A stretch of 64,000 nucleotides of DNA from Methanoculleus sp. (lineage in GTDB: Archaea; Halobacteriota; Methanomicrobia; Methanomicrobiales; Methanoculleaceae): assembly GCF_030019085.1 (NCBI RefSeq), contig NZ_JASEFJ010000001.1, forward strand, positions 124,001 to 188,000. The letters run 5' to 3'. Shown one piece after another: positions 45,401-54,525 of the stretch (positions are counted from its first letter, which is position 1; each line of letters starts with the position of its first letter). Made by a program: the position numbers and the translations under genes. The notes beneath the pieces are model-generated. The model had not been told where the DNA came from. It saw only the letters and a program-made list of their open reading frames with translations, and searched no databases.

Positions 45401-45970
45401 ATGAGCCTTCCTCACTCTTTCTACGAACGCGATACTGTGGCCGTTGCCCGTGACCTGCTCGGTTGTCTGCTCATCCACCAGGAGGATGCCGGAACGACCG
45501 CCGGCAGGATCGTCGAGGTCGAGGCCTATCTACAGAACGACCCTGCGGCCCACTCCTACCGGGGGATGACAGAGAGGAACAGAGCAATGTTCGGCCCCCC
45601 CGGCCACGCTTACGTCTACCGGATCTACGGGCTCCACACCTGCGTCAACGTCGTGACCGGAGCGGAGGGCACGGGAGAGGCCGTCCTGATACGGGCGCTC
45701 GAACCGGTTGCCGGGATCGACCTTATGCAGGCGCGGCGGGGGAGAGATGACCCGATCTCACTTGCAAACGGCCCGGGAAAACTGACGGAGGCGCTCGGTA
45801 TAACGATCGACCTGGACGGAACCTCGCTCTCTGACGGTCCGCTGCGGGTCCACGCTGCAGTGGGCCGCAGGGAAGAGATCGTCCAGACGATCCGGGTCGG
45901 GATCACGAAGGCGGCGGACCTCCCTCTCAGGTTTTACCTGAAAGGGAACCCATACATCTCGCGGCGGTGA
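45401..45970 (+). CDS. 3-methyladenine (alkyladenine) DNA glycosylase, AAG/MPG type
   Basis: This 189-aa enzyme excises alkylated and deaminated purines. Family blocks are visible: ARDLLGCLLIH, the catalytic glutamate region GRIVEVEAYLQNDPAAHSYRGMTERN with MFGPPGHAYVYRIYGLHTCVNVV, then AVLIRALEP and LANGPGKLTEALGI. The ATG at 45401 removes an unrelated upstream extension. It is not clearly in an operon. Confidence 0.94.
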   Translation: MSLPHSFYERDTVAVARDLLGCLLIHQEDAGTTAGRIVEVEAYLQNDPAAHSYRGMTERNRAMFGPPGHAYVYRIYGLHTCVNVVTGAEGTGEAVLIRALEPVAGIDLMQARRGRDDPISLANGPGKLTEALGITIDLDGTSLSDGPLRVHAAVGRREEIVQTIRVGITKAADLPLRFYLKGNPYISRR

Positions 45971-46040
45971 TATCGGGGGAGCCCCACAACCCTTCCCCGA
46001 CAAAAGCAGTTATCCCTCACCGGAGAGATAACTTACGTTC

Positions 46041-47342
46041 ATGCCCCAAGCCCGCCATCCCGCCTCATCCTTCGACGTCTTCAACGTTTACTTCGAAAGG
46101 ATCTACGACCCGACGATGCACGTGGTCTTCACGTTCGACGGTGAGATCGAGGCAGAGATCATGCGAGAGGCGACGATGAGGCTGATCGCATCAGACCCCT
46201 ATCTTCGGTCGCGCTACACGGAGGTCGATGGCCTACCGGTCTGGGAGGAGATCCCACCAGAGTGCCGGGACGGCGCGTTCTTCATCGAAAAGCGCAGCTG
46301 GCCGCTCACGCCGCCCCCGCCGCCCCCGCCGCCGCTTGACGTCCGAAAGGGGCCGCAGGTTCGGGTCGGGCTATACCGGGGGGATGAGGGTGACCGTCTA
46401 GCGGTCACCTGCCATCACGGGTTCTGCGACGCCGGTGGCGCCCTTGCCATTGCCCGGGACGTCTTCTCGGTCTACCGGAGACTCATGGAGAGCCCCGACC
46501 ACCGGCCGACAGAGCGAAAGCCCTGTGACCGGAGCATAAAGAGAATCCTCACCCTCCACTCCGAGGAGGAGAAAAGAGGGGCGCTTGCCGAGGAGGAACC
46601 TTTCGTCGATCGCTGGAGTTTCCCGGCCGAGCATCCTGGCCGGGGAAGACCCAGGGTTGCGTTCAGGACTCTTGCGCCCGAAAGGCTCGAACTTATGAAA
46701 GCGTTTGGAAAGGAGCACGGGGCCACTGTTAACGACGTCCTGATCGCTGCGTTCTTCCTGGCCTTCCGAAATATCCGGGACGACCCTTCTGACATCGGGT
46801 CACCCCGCTCCATCCTGACATCGGCCGATCTCCGGCGGAGATACCCGGGGCTCTACGACGATTGCCCCATCGCGAACCTCTCCGCCGCCTACGAGATCAC
46901 CATCACCGCCGGGGAGGGGGCGGGGCTTGAGGATATCATAGATGACGTTACGACGATAACGGCACGCCGGAAGGCCGGACACCTCGGGCTTGCGGCAATC
47001 CTCTTCTACGAGGGGATCATGGCCCGCGGGATGCCAGCGGTGCTGGAGTTCTTTGACGATATGATCGAGCGTTACACTATCTCCGGGCTCAAGAACCCGG
47101 TCTTCTCCAACCTCGGGGTCTTTGACCCCGGCGAGTTTCTCCCCGTCCCGGGGAAGGGAAGGAGCAACCTCGACCTCCTGGATGTCCAGTACCTCCCCTG
47201 CGTCTGCTGGCCCTACGGGTTCCTGATGATAGCATCCACCTTCCGCGACCGCCTGACCCTCGCCACCGCGTACGAAGAAGGGCCCTACTCAGCGGCGGTG
47301 GTGGAGCGGTTCCTGGGCTATGTGGACGGCTACCTGCCGTGA
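46041..47342 (+). CDS. Condensation-domain / acyltransferase-like protein
   Basis: This 433-aa protein belongs to the superfamily of condensation domains, alcohol acetyltransferases and wax ester synthases. The HHxxxD-type active site is CHHGFCDAGGAL (near residue 130), and a second-half block reads PVFSNLGVFDP. Eight consecutive prolines occur at about residues 91-98, so translation should need aIF5A. The substrate is unknown. Without carrier-protein neighbours, a stand-alone acyl transfer role is more likely than peptide synthesis. It lies alone between the glycosylase and flavin reductase genes. Confidence 0.72.
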   Translation: MPQARHPASSFDVFNVYFERIYDPTMHVVFTFDGEIEAEIMREATMRLIASDPYLRSRYTEVDGLPVWEEIPPECRDGAFFIEKRSWPLTPPPPPPPPLDVRKGPQVRVGLYRGDEGDRLAVTCHHGFCDAGGALAIARDVFSVYRRLMESPDHRPTERKPCDRSIKRILTLHSEEEKRGALAEEEPFVDRWSFPAEHPGRGRPRVAFRTLAPERLELMKAFGKEHGATVNDVLIAAFFLAFRNIRDDPSDIGSPRSILTSADLRRRYPGLYDDCPIANLSAAYEITITAGEGAGLEDIIDDVTTITARRKAGHLGLAAILFYEGIMARGMPAVLEFFDDMIERYTISGLKNPVFSNLGVFDPGEFLPVPGKGRSNLDLLDVQYLPCVCWPYGFLMIASTFRDRLTLATAYEEGPYSAAVVERFLGYVDGYLP

Positions 47343-47401
47343 GGTGGTGGTGGGAGAGCTACCACGACCTCCAGAGGCTTTTCTGGCGCCAGGCGGGTGT
47401 T

Positions 47402-47965
47402 TCACTTTCGGATCAGGCTTTTCCCGGCGCTCCAGGCATTCCCGACGGTCTCGCCGAGACCGTGGTAAGCGTTGTCGACCATGGTCAGGATGAGCGGATT
47501 GATGGTCACGTAGTCGGGTTTCCCATCAACTATTACCCCTTCATCAGCATATGCTGCCACGATCTCGCCGATGAAGGCCGTGTGACTGGGCAACGGAACG
47601 GTCTGGAAGACACGGCACTCAAAATTGACCGGGCACTCTCTGATCATGGGTGCGTTCTTGAGTTTCCCGTAGAAGACATCAAAGACTCCTGATTTATCGA
47701 CCTCGGCCCCAGATACCAGCCCGCAGTAGTCAGTCTTATCCACAATGGCCGGTGACGGGACGTTCACAGAGAATGTTCCGGTCTCCAGGATCCCCTTTGT
47801 TGTATGGTGGTTCTTTGCAAGTGCACAGAGGATCATCGGCGGATTTCCGTTCACCTGCGAGCACCAGCCCGCGGCCATGAAGTTCACCTTTCCGCTAACC
47901 TCTGCCCCAACAAGCACGATCGGCATCGGGAGGGCAAAGTTTCTATTGATCTCTTTTTTCTCCAT
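47402..47965 (-). CDS. Flavin reductase / FMN-binding split-barrel protein
   Basis: This 187-aa protein is of the flavin-reductase-like family. FALPMPIVLVGAEVSGKVNFMAAGWCSQV gives the FMN-phosphate region. The block HHTTKGILETGTFSVNVP is also typical. Methanogen members bind FMN and some reduce iron or flavin. The specific role is unknown. It is divergent from the HxlR regulator, a pairing frequently seen when the regulator controls the reductase. An ATG at 47974 would add three residues. Confidence 0.86.
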   Translation of the reverse strand: MEKKEINRNFALPMPIVLVGAEVSGKVNFMAAGWCSQVNGNPPMILCALAKNHHTTKGILETGTFSVNVPSPAIVDKTDYCGLVSGAEVDKSGVFDVFYGKLKNAPMIRECPVNFECRVFQTVPLPSHTAFIGEIVAAYADEGVIVDGKPDYVTINPLILTMVDNAYHGLGETVGNAWSAGKSLIRK

Positions 47966-48104
47966 GGTTATCACCTCACCTGAGCGCGAAACACGGCAAG
48001 TCTGTCAGCTGCGATGAGACCTGGGGTCTCTTCATGCTACTGATGGACTCTCCGTTATGGTAAAATAGACTCTTTGAAGATATATATGGTATACAGGTGT
48101 TTTG

Positions 48105-48117
48105 GTAAGATACTTAC
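48105..48117 (+). promoter_or_regulatory. Inverted repeat in front of the HxlR gene
   Basis: GTAAG-ATA-CTTAC lies 12 bases before the hxlR start codon and downstream of a TATATATGG box (about 48080). A bound HxlR dimer here could block its own transcription and perhaps the divergent flavin reductase. Confidence 0.45.
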
Positions 48118-48129
48118 ATCGGTGTAACT

Positions 48130-48498
48130 ATGGCCTACACAAAGAACGGTAAGACCTTCCACTGCCCGATCGAGGCGGCCCTCGATGTCATCGGCGGTAA
48201 GTGGAAGCCGCTGATACTCTGGCACCTTTGCGACGGGATCAAGCGATTCTCTGAGCTGCAGCGCGAACTCCCCGGTGTCAACGCAAAGATGCTCACGCGA
48301 CAGCTCCGTGAACTCGAGGAGGACGGTCTTGTGATGCGGACGGTCTACCCGGAGGTGCCGCCACGGGTGGAGTACGCCATCACCGAGTTTGGAAAGACTC
48401 TGCTCCCGGTGATGGAAGCACTCTGTGCCTGGGGTCTTGATTACCTGGGTATCGAGGATGGGACCGCATGCCAGTGCACAAAAGATGGGGGAGGTTGA
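48130..48498 (+). CDS. HxlR-family winged-helix regulator
   Basis: This 122-aa protein has the HxlR fold: CPIEAALDVIGGKWKPLILWHL at residues 14-35, then FSELQRELPGVNAKMLTRQLRELEEDGLV, and the wing VPPRVEYAITEFGKTL. A cysteine at 14 plus C-terminal CQC could sense thiol stress. It is divergent from the flavin reductase gene, which is the likely target. Confidence 0.92.
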   Translation: MAYTKNGKTFHCPIEAALDVIGGKWKPLILWHLCDGIKRFSELQRELPGVNAKMLTRQLRELEEDGLVMRTVYPEVPPRVEYAITEFGKTLLPVMEALCAWGLDYLGIEDGTACQCTKDGGG

Positions 48499-48619
48499 AA
48501 CGGCAATGCAGGATGCCGGTCATGCTGAGAGGCTGAGAAGTCATCAAACCATCGAGCTGAGATCTCTCCTGAACCACTTACTTTTCCCATACCTCCCGCC
48601 CACCTGCAAGGGTCGGAGG

Positions 48620-48705
48620 TAGAGTATCGCGATGAGGGGTTGGGCTGATGGGGAAGGGGGATGAAAAATGCTCCACTACCATCCCCCGGTCTCTCCCTGG
48701 AATAG
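48620..48705 (+). repeat. Dispersed intergenic repeat, degenerate copy
   Basis: GAGTATCGCGATGAGGGGTT, GGGCTGATGGGGAAGGGGG and TCTCTCCCTGGAA follow the order of the 50.7-kb copy. The rest of the 430-base gap between hxlR and leuA shows no gene. Confidence 0.45.
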
Positions 48706-48930
48706 CGTCTTGCAAAAACCCGGCCGCACTCGCATCCAGATAGAGGGTGGTCCGCGGCGAAGGGCATCCACCGGAACCCGTCCCGTGAGGTTCATCAAAC
48801 CAGGACACAGCCAGACGGTAATGCTTGATGGCCTCTCCAGAAACTTCCGGCGGTTTGCCCAAATTCTTTATATGCCTCCGCTGATAATGTTTAGGTATGA
48901 AACCTACAAACGCTGAAGCACCTGGAAACG

Positions 48931-50475
48931 CTGAAGCGTACTGTCTTCTTCGCCGATAGCCATGCGAAAAAGAACGTAACTGTTTTCGACACCACGCTGC
49001 GCGACGGTGAACAAACACCGGGCATCTCGTTCACGCTCGAAGAGAAGCTCGCTATTGCCGAACAGCTCTCAAAAATAGGGGTCCATGCCATCGAGGCAGG
49101 GTTCCCTGCGTCCTCGGAGACCGAACGCCAGAGCGTCAGGGCCATCGTGGGTCTGGGCCTCTCGTCACAGGTCTGTGGACTGGCACGATCGCTCACCTCT
49201 GATGTGGATGCATGCATCGACTGCGATGTCGATATGGTTCATGTCTTCATCCCGACCTCAGACGTCCAGAGGGAGTACACCATCCGCAAGACGCGAGAAC
49301 AGGTACTTGAGACGGTCAACGAGATCATCACGTATGCGCGTGACCACGTCGACCTGTGCATGTTCTCGCCGATGGATGCCACCAGGACCGACTGGAACTA
49401 CCTGATCCAGGTCTGTCGCACCGCGGTGGATGCAGGAGCCACGATCGTCAACGTCCCGGACACCGTCGGTGTGATCACGCCGGCGGCGATGAAACGCCTC
49501 ATCGAGAGGATCAGGAGCGAGGTGAACTGCCCGATCGACGTCCACTGCCACAACGATTTCGGGCTTGCTGTGGCAAACACCCTGGCGGCGGTCGAGGCCG
49601 GAGCCTCGCAGGTCCAGGTGACGGTGAACGGCCTCGGGGAGCGGGCGGGGAACGCCGACCTCGCGCAGACGGTGATGGCCCTCACGTCCATCTACGGGAT
49701 CGATACAGGCATCCGGACGACAGGACTGGTTGAGACCTCAAGGCTTGTATCACGATATTCCGGGATCAGCATCCCGCCAACCCAGCCGATCGTCGGCGAG
49801 AACGCCTTTGCCCACGAGAGCGGGATCCACTCCCATGGCGTTATCACGCGCTCGGATACCTTTGAGCCCGGGATCATGACGCCGGAGATGGTCGGCCACC
49901 GGCGCAGGCTTAAACTCGGGAAACACGCCGGGAGACACGCTGTCAGACAGATGCTGACGGAGGTGCACATCGAGCCAACCGATGCGCAGCTCGACGAGAT
50001 CATCCAGCGGGTGAAGGCGATTTCCGGGAAGGGTAAGCGGGTGACAGACGCAGACCTCTACGAGATCGCGGAGAGCGTCATGCACCTTGTACCCGACGAG
50101 AAAGCCCTGGAACTCCAGGACGTCGCGATCATGACCGGGAACCATGTGATCCCTACAGCAAGCGTCAGGGCGCTGGTCGATGGGAAAGAGCACATCTTCT
50201 CGAGCGTCGGCAGCGGTCCTGTGGATGCGGCCGTGAAGGCGATTCTCGGGATCATGCCGGCCCCGATTCAGTTGAAGGAGTTCAATATCGAGGCAATCTC
50301 GGGGGGCACCGATGCAATCGGGCACGTCACGATCGCCGTCGAGGACGAGAAGGGCCGGGTATTTGACGCCACTTCGGCAAGCGACGACATCATCCTGGCG
50401 TCGGTCGAGGCTGTGGTCAACGCGATCAACCTGGTCTGCAGGATGCACAAACACGACCGGAACCAGGAAGACTGA
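48931..50475 (+). CDS. 2-isopropylmalate synthase family enzyme (LeuA or CimA)
   Basis: It condenses acetyl-CoA with a 2-oxo acid (2-oxoisovalerate for leucine, or pyruvate in the citramalate route). The barrel carries VFDTTLRDGEQTPG and VHCHNDFGLAVANT. NGLGERAGN and ENAFAHESGIHSHG follow, and a C-terminal regulatory domain (from about residue 390) excludes AksA. The start is abnormal: the frame is open from 48901 but has no ATG, GTG or TTG before 49147, which lies within the barrel. CTG at 48931 gives (M)KRTVFFADSH and 514 aa, a normal length. An ATG at 48897 is in another frame. Confidence 0.85.
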   Translation: MKRTVFFADSHAKKNVTVFDTTLRDGEQTPGISFTLEEKLAIAEQLSKIGVHAIEAGFPASSETERQSVRAIVGLGLSSQVCGLARSLTSDVDACIDCDVDMVHVFIPTSDVQREYTIRKTREQVLETVNEIITYARDHVDLCMFSPMDATRTDWNYLIQVCRTAVDAGATIVNVPDTVGVITPAAMKRLIERIRSEVNCPIDVHCHNDFGLAVANTLAAVEAGASQVQVTVNGLGERAGNADLAQTVMALTSIYGIDTGIRTTGLVETSRLVSRYSGISIPPTQPIVGENAFAHESGIHSHGVITRSDTFEPGIMTPEMVGHRRRLKLGKHAGRHAVRQMLTEVHIEPTDAQLDEIIQRVKAISGKGKRVTDADLYEIAESVMHLVPDEKALELQDVAIMTGNHVIPTASVRALVDGKEHIFSSVGSGPVDAAVKAILGIMPAPIQLKEFNIEAISGGTDAIGHVTIAVEDEKGRVFDATSASDDIILASVEAVVNAINLVCRMHKHDRNQED

Positions 50476-50734
50476 GAGAGACCCCCTATCACCTTTCCCC
50501 ATTTTACAAAACCTTTTCTTGAACCGCGGTAGAGATTCGATAACTGCCCGGGGCCGGATAGAGGTCTCGATGATAGTGTCTGCGTGGACCGGGTATGAGT
50601 GTCTCCAGCAGTCTGGACGGCCGGCCCGCCGGGAAAGTGGATTGGCGGTGGTTGGCGATTGGCCTGGAAGACCGTGAGATGGACGGGAAGAGGGTTTTCT
50701 GGAGCGATTCGCCGGGGCGGTGGTACAACCCTCT

Positions 50735-50850
50735 ACCGGACACTGTATCAATGGAGAATCACCCCCTTACGGGGGTGGGGCTGACAGGGAGGGGGCGGAA
50801 CGGCCCCGCACCTGTCTTTACAGGCTCCCGGGGCACCCCTACCACGATGG
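50735..50850 (+). repeat. Dispersed intergenic repeat, best-preserved plus-strand copy
   Basis: CACTGTATCAATGGAGAATC leads into the hairpin CACCCCC-TTAC-GGGGGTG (50760-50777). GGGGCTGACAGGGAGGGGGC, a CGGAACGGCCCCG stem and CTACCAC-GATG-GTGGTAG (about 50839) follow. The 490-base gap between the LeuA-family gene and pfdB holds no gene. Confidence 0.6.
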
Positions 50851-50968
50851 TGGTAGACCCCGCTGCCTCGCACCGTCTGCGGCCTCCCAGGTGGCAATGC
50901 AGAACAACGACAAAAAGAGCGGCAGGTCTCGCCGGAGTGGTTTATTCATGTGAAAACGATTGTTTGGT

Positions 50969-51334
50969 TCAGGCCGCGCCTGGAGGTTTCTGTTTACCTT
51001 CGAGCACATCCCGGATCTGGGACGAGAGCTGCTCGTACCTCTCCTGCAGCGCCTTCTCCTGCTTCTCAAGCGACTTGACTCTGAGTTCAAGCGTCTCGAT
51101 ACGCTCGTTTAGGGCTGCAACCACCTGCTCCTTGCTCTTCTGCATCATGACGCTGCCGACGTTCATGAAGACCGCCGCATCCTCCTGGACGTCGGCCAGA
51201 TCCTCGAGCGCACGCCTGGCCTCGCGGATCGTCATATCATACTGCGCCTTCTGCGTGATCACGGTCTGCAGCTGCTGCTGCATCTGCTGGAGCATCGCCA
51301 GCTGATTCTGTAGTTTTGGCGGAACGTTCTCCAT
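50969..51334 (-). CDS. pfdB: Prefoldin subunit beta
   Basis: This 121-aa protein forms the four beta arms of the archaeal alpha2-beta4 prefoldin, which hands unfolded proteins to the thermosome. N-terminal (residues 1-50, NQLAMLQQMQQQLQTVITQKAQY) and C-terminal (about 75-112) coiled-coil helices flank the beta hairpin YKNVGSVM-type turn (VFMNVGSVMMQ). It is the last clear gene of the large superoperon. Confidence 0.95.
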   Translation of the reverse strand: MENVPPKLQNQLAMLQQMQQQLQTVITQKAQYDMTIREARRALEDLADVQEDAAVFMNVGSVMMQKSKEQVVAALNERIETLELRVKSLEKQEKALQERYEQLSSQIRDVLEGKQKPPGAA

Positions 51335-51458
51335 ATTACATCTCCTCCTCGATTACAACAAAGATAGATAAATAACAGTTATCTCATCTGCGACAGGCAG
51401 GTTTCACCCTGCCACTCCTTTTACAGGTTAGAGCAGCGAACCCCATTAAATGTAGGGT

Positions 51459-51719
51459 TCAGGCTGGAGGACTCTCCCCTGAGGAGAGAGCGATCTCCCG
51501 CACCTCAACCGCTATATTGACCAGTCGAAGCCAGGTGTTCAGGGCCGCACGAAGCGCCGGGATATCCGCAGCACTCACCTCAAGAACTAGATTCTCCTCA
51601 TCCTCAAGTCTAACCCCTGCCGACGAACGCTCACCGACCTCCCCCTCCTCCTGGCAGACGGAGAGGTAGATTGCACGGGCATCGGGAACCGTAAACCGGA
51701 ATACCGCTGAATGTCTCAT
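51459..51719 (-). CDS. KEOPS complex subunit Pcc1
   Basis: This 86-aa subunit dimerises in KEOPS, which makes t6A at position 37 of ANN-decoding tRNAs. The alpha/beta fold shows ALRAALNTWLRLVNIAVEV near the C-terminus, matching the R-A-x-x-N-S/T-x-L-R helix of Pcc1. It overlaps the Brix-type gene by four bases (ATGA) and is followed by pfdB after a 124-base gap. Confidence 0.85.
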   Translation of the reverse strand: MRHSAVFRFTVPDARAIYLSVCQEEGEVGERSSAGVRLEDEENLVLEVSAADIPALRAALNTWLRLVNIAVEVREIALSSGESPPA

Positions 51720-52123
51720 GGCGCCACCGTCAGGGTATAGCGTCGCCGCTGCCTCCCGTCAAACACGATCCGGTGTTCCGGGAGCGTATCCGCCCAAAAG
51801 ACCATATCGACCAGACCCTCGAGCGCCGCGGCGACAGCATGGTCGGAGATCGTGAGCCCGCGAGAGATTGCACCTTCCCGCTCCTCGACCACAAACGAGA
51901 GAACCCGAACATCGGCAACAACCTCGCCGTCCGAAAAAACCTGAATAAGAAAATATTGACCGGACCTCGAGACGATCAGAACCGGCCCCTCATGGGACGA
52001 CAGGAGATCATCCATCCCCATCTTCCCACGGGTGGTATATTCGGCGCCGATCGCAAACGCCAGATCCCGTGCAAGTGACCGCACCTCGGGAGCCGGTTTG
52101 CGCGACGTCGTGACGACCTTCAT
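51716..52123 (-). CDS. Brix-domain rRNA-processing protein (archaeal Imp4-like)
   Basis: This 135-aa protein is the short archaeal Brix form, related to eukaryotic Imp4 and Brx1, and acts in rRNA maturation. Its start [36 protein letters not shown] and [14 protein letters not shown] are typical. It is squeezed between rpoP and pcc1 with four-base overlaps on both sides, consistent with translational coupling. Confidence 0.88.
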   Translation of the reverse strand: MKVVTTSRKPAPEVRSLARDLAFAIGAEYTTRGKMGMDDLLSSHEGPVLIVSRSGQYFLIQVFSDGEVVADVRVLSFVVEEREGAISRGLTISDHAVAAALEGLVDMVFWADTLPEHRIVFDGRQRRRYTLTVAP

Positions 52124-52251
52124 CGAGCCTTCAGGTCTTTTATCGCGGCCCCGCGCTCCTTAAAGAGGATGCGGTGCCCACAGTAGGGACAGCGTATATT
52201 GATATCTATCTCAACCTTCTGCTTACAGCGAGCGCACTTGTAGGCAACCAC
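52120..52251 (-). CDS. rpoP: RNA polymerase subunit P (Rpb12-like)
   Basis: This 43-aa zinc-binding subunit of the archaeal RNA polymerase has [10 protein letters not shown] and [16 protein letters not shown], giving C-x2-C and C-x2-C. A GTG start at 52251 has GGAGG 11 bases upstream, overlapping the end of the L37Ae gene. It overlaps the Brix gene by four bases. Its short length makes it easy to overlook. Confidence 0.93.
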   Translation of the reverse strand: MVAYKCARCKQKVEIDINIRCPYCGHRILFKERGAAIKDLKAR

Positions 52252-52257
52252 GTCCGA

Positions 52258-52548
52258 TTAACCCTCCTTCTGCAGCGAACGCTCGATACTCCGCGCGGCG
52301 ACGCGCATAACCGGCGTCTCCGGAACGTAACTTCCGCCTGCGAACTTGAACCCGCACTTGCGGCACTCCCAGATCCCGGTCCCCACACGCCTGACCGCTT
52401 CCTGGTCACAGCGAGGACAGACATGAACCGCGCGGGAGATCTGCTCGATCTCGTTTACCCTCTTCCTGATGAACCTGCCATACCTCGGGCCGAATCGACC
52501 GGAACTCCCGACAACCCTGCCTTTTGCACTCTGCTTACGGCCTGCCAT
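52258..52548 (-). CDS. 50S ribosomal protein L37Ae
   Basis: This 96-aa protein has a C4 zinc ribbon, CPRCDQEAVRRVGTGIWECRKC (about residues 44-65). An N-terminal basic stretch (GSSGRFGPRYGRFIRKRV) precedes it. It lies 56 bases after SBDS, where exosome genes usually intervene, and six bases before rpoP. Confidence 0.95.
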   Translation of the reverse strand: MAGRKQSAKGRVVGSSGRFGPRYGRFIRKRVNEIEQISRAVHVCPRCDQEAVRRVGTGIWECRKCGFKFAGGSYVPETPVMRVAARSIERSLQKEG

Positions 52549-52604
52549 TTCGCCTACCTCTTGTATGTCCTTTAATCTTTGTGGTCTCGACTAATATTAG
52601 TTAC

Positions 52605-53309
52605 TCACGACAGACGCCCCACGATCCTGGTCTCAGCGCTCCCTCTCGAGATCTTGTTCACCAGGTCGTAGAACTCCTCCTGGATGCCGGCCGGGATCCT
52701 GACCACGGCGATCCAGGACCCGTCCTTCTGCCACTCGTTCTGCTCGATCGTTGTTGCGGACTGGAGTTCCCCGTAAGCCCTTGCAGCATGTTCCGGCGGG
52801 AACCTCACAGCGATCCGGACTTCCTCAAACCGGATGGGAAGGATCGGGCGGAGGGCCTTAACGACCTCTTTGACCTGTTCCTCGACCGACTTGAAGGGAT
52901 CGATGTTCACCTTCGCTTCCTCCATCGCAAGTTCGATCCGCTGCGGGGGGTGGGGGTAGCCAGATTGCGGGTTGACAGCGTTCCTGGCTATGAACGTTAT
53001 GACCCGGTTCCGTTTATCTGCGATGAGATGGCGTCGCTGCTCTGCCGTCAGATGGATCTCGCCTTTCTGGATGATCTTCGGCGCAATCTCTTCAAATTCG
53101 GTCGTTTTGAAGACCTTCATGAGAGCCTCGTCTGAGGCTCTCTCCCCGTGAGCAGCGTTCGAGAAGACGGAGTCGGCAGCAACGACATCCTCAATGTCCA
53201 GCGCTTCGCCTTGCCGAACACGCATCGCCTGATCGGGGTCGACAAGCACCTCAAACCGCTCCCCGTGACTCTCGAACCTCGCCACAACCGCACGGTCGAG
53301 TGGGATCAT
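52605..53309 (-). CDS. Ribosome assembly factor SBDS
   Basis: This 234-aa homologue of the Shwachman-Bodian-Diamond protein matures the 60S/50S subunit. Domains in order are the FYSH domain ([16 protein letters not shown] through residue 90), a helical central domain (about 95-165, containing [21 protein letters not shown]) and a ferredoxin-like end. The ATG overlaps the psmA stop by four bases. Confidence 0.95.
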   Translation of the reverse strand: MIPLDRAVVARFESHGERFEVLVDPDQAMRVRQGEALDIEDVVAADSVFSNAAHGERASDEALMKVFKTTEFEEIAPKIIQKGEIHLTAEQRRHLIADKRNRVITFIARNAVNPQSGYPHPPQRIELAMEEAKVNIDPFKSVEEQVKEVVKALRPILPIRFEEVRIAVRFPPEHAARAYGELQSATTIEQNEWQKDGSWIAVVRIPAGIQEEFYDLVNKISRGSAETRIVGRLS

Positions 53310-54043
53310 TCTGATGGCACGCTCTCATCAAACTTCTCGACGTATGTCTGTACCTCGTCCCTCTCCATCTTCCGGAACTCTCCCTTCTCGATGGAGACGA
53401 CACCGATCTCGATTGCGCTCACGTCCAGTTTCCCTTCGGTCGCTGCATGGAGCGCCTTGATGCCAAGAGAGATCGCCTCCGAGAAGTCTGCATCCTCCCG
53501 ATACTCTTCTTCAAAGACCTGCATGACCGCCGGCCGGCCGGTCCCGATCCCGGTTGCCCTGTACTCGAGCAGCGTGCCGCTCGGGTCGGTCTCAAAGAGT
53601 CTGCCCTCACCGTCGCTGATCCCGGCGATCAGGAGCGCTGTGCCGTAGGGACGCGCACCGCCGAACTGGGTATAGATCTGCATATGGTCGCAGAGTTTCT
53701 TGGCCAGGGTCTCGACATCGATGGACTCGTTGTAGGAGACCCTGTTGATCTGGGCTTCGACCCGTGCCCTGTCCACGAGGGAGCGTGCATCTCCCACAAG
53801 CCCTGAGGAGGCCACGCCTATGTGTGTGTCAATCTTGAAGATCTTCTCGATGGAGGCCGGTTCAAGGAGACGTGATGTCACCCTTTTATCGACTATCAGC
53901 ACGACACCCTCGCTGCACTTGAGCCCAACGGCCGTTGTGCCCCGTTTTACCGCTTCTCTGGCATACTCAACCTGATACAGTCTTCCGTCGGGGCTGAAGA
54001 CCGTGATAGCCCGGTCATATCCCATCTGATATTGTGGTTGCAT
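53306..54043 (-). CDS. psmA: Proteasome alpha subunit
   Basis: The alpha subunit forms the outer rings of the 20S proteasome. The 245-aa protein has the gate N-terminus [29 protein letters not shown] (the YDR motif and HbYX-binding lysine region). The body is a typical proteasome fold without the catalytic threonine. It overlaps its neighbours on both sides (TAATG, ATGA). The catalytic beta subunit is encoded at 3.7 kb. Confidence 0.97.
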   Translation of the reverse strand: MQPQYQMGYDRAITVFSPDGRLYQVEYAREAVKRGTTAVGLKCSEGVVLIVDKRVTSRLLEPASIEKIFKIDTHIGVASSGLVGDARSLVDRARVEAQINRVSYNESIDVETLAKKLCDHMQIYTQFGGARPYGTALLIAGISDGEGRLFETDPSGTLLEYRATGIGTGRPAVMQVFEEEYREDADFSEAISLGIKALHAATEGKLDVSAIEIGVVSIEKGEFRKMERDEVQTYVEKFDESVPSE

Positions 54044-54525
54044 TATCGTTCCTCCAAATCGAGTTCGCTGAAAAAGAATCTTTTCTGATGCTTAATACCC
54101 TTTTCAATCAAATCAACCTTTTGACCCGGATACCGGCAGACGGCATAAACCGTCCCACCGACCACCATCTCCCCCTCCTCTGGACGGGGTCGGATCGGTT
54201 TCATCCGGCGCCGCAGCGCACGGATTGTCCCGGAGGTGGCGACCGTCCGGAGCGAGACCCGGTCATCGCCGACCGCCGTGACCGTTGCAAGCGCCGCGGC
54301 GATGTCCCTCTCCGTCCCGCGCCGGCACCGGATCACGGCATACCCCTCATCGCAGTATACCGCAGCGGGCTGAGCGAGACCGACGGCCGCATCCCCGAAG
54401 AGAGAGGTTGCGGCCTCGATGACGGATAGGTAAAGCTGTTTCTGGTCAACCGTCGCACCGGAGGGAATGATCCTGACCAGAATGTAGCGCTTTTTCGTCC
54501 GCATCGCAGGGGGTCTGGGTCTCAT
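54043..54525 (-). CDS. rnp2: RNase P protein component 2 (Pop5)
   Basis: Pop5 pairs with Rpp30 in archaeal RNase P, which trims tRNA 5' ends. The 160-aa protein has an RRM-like fold beginning KKRYILVRIIPSG. The blocks EGYAVIRCRRGTERDIAAAL and VGDDRVSLRTVATSGTIRALRR fit Pop5. The ATG at 54525 overlaps the rnp3 stop by four bases, and an ATG at 54504 is an alternative. Confidence 0.9.
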   Translation of the reverse strand: MRPRPPAMRTKKRYILVRIIPSGATVDQKQLYLSVIEAATSLFGDAAVGLAQPAAVYCDEGYAVIRCRRGTERDIAAALATVTAVGDDRVSLRTVATSGTIRALRRRMKPIRPRPEEGEMVVGGTVYAVCRYPGQKVDLIEKGIKHQKRFFFSELDLEER

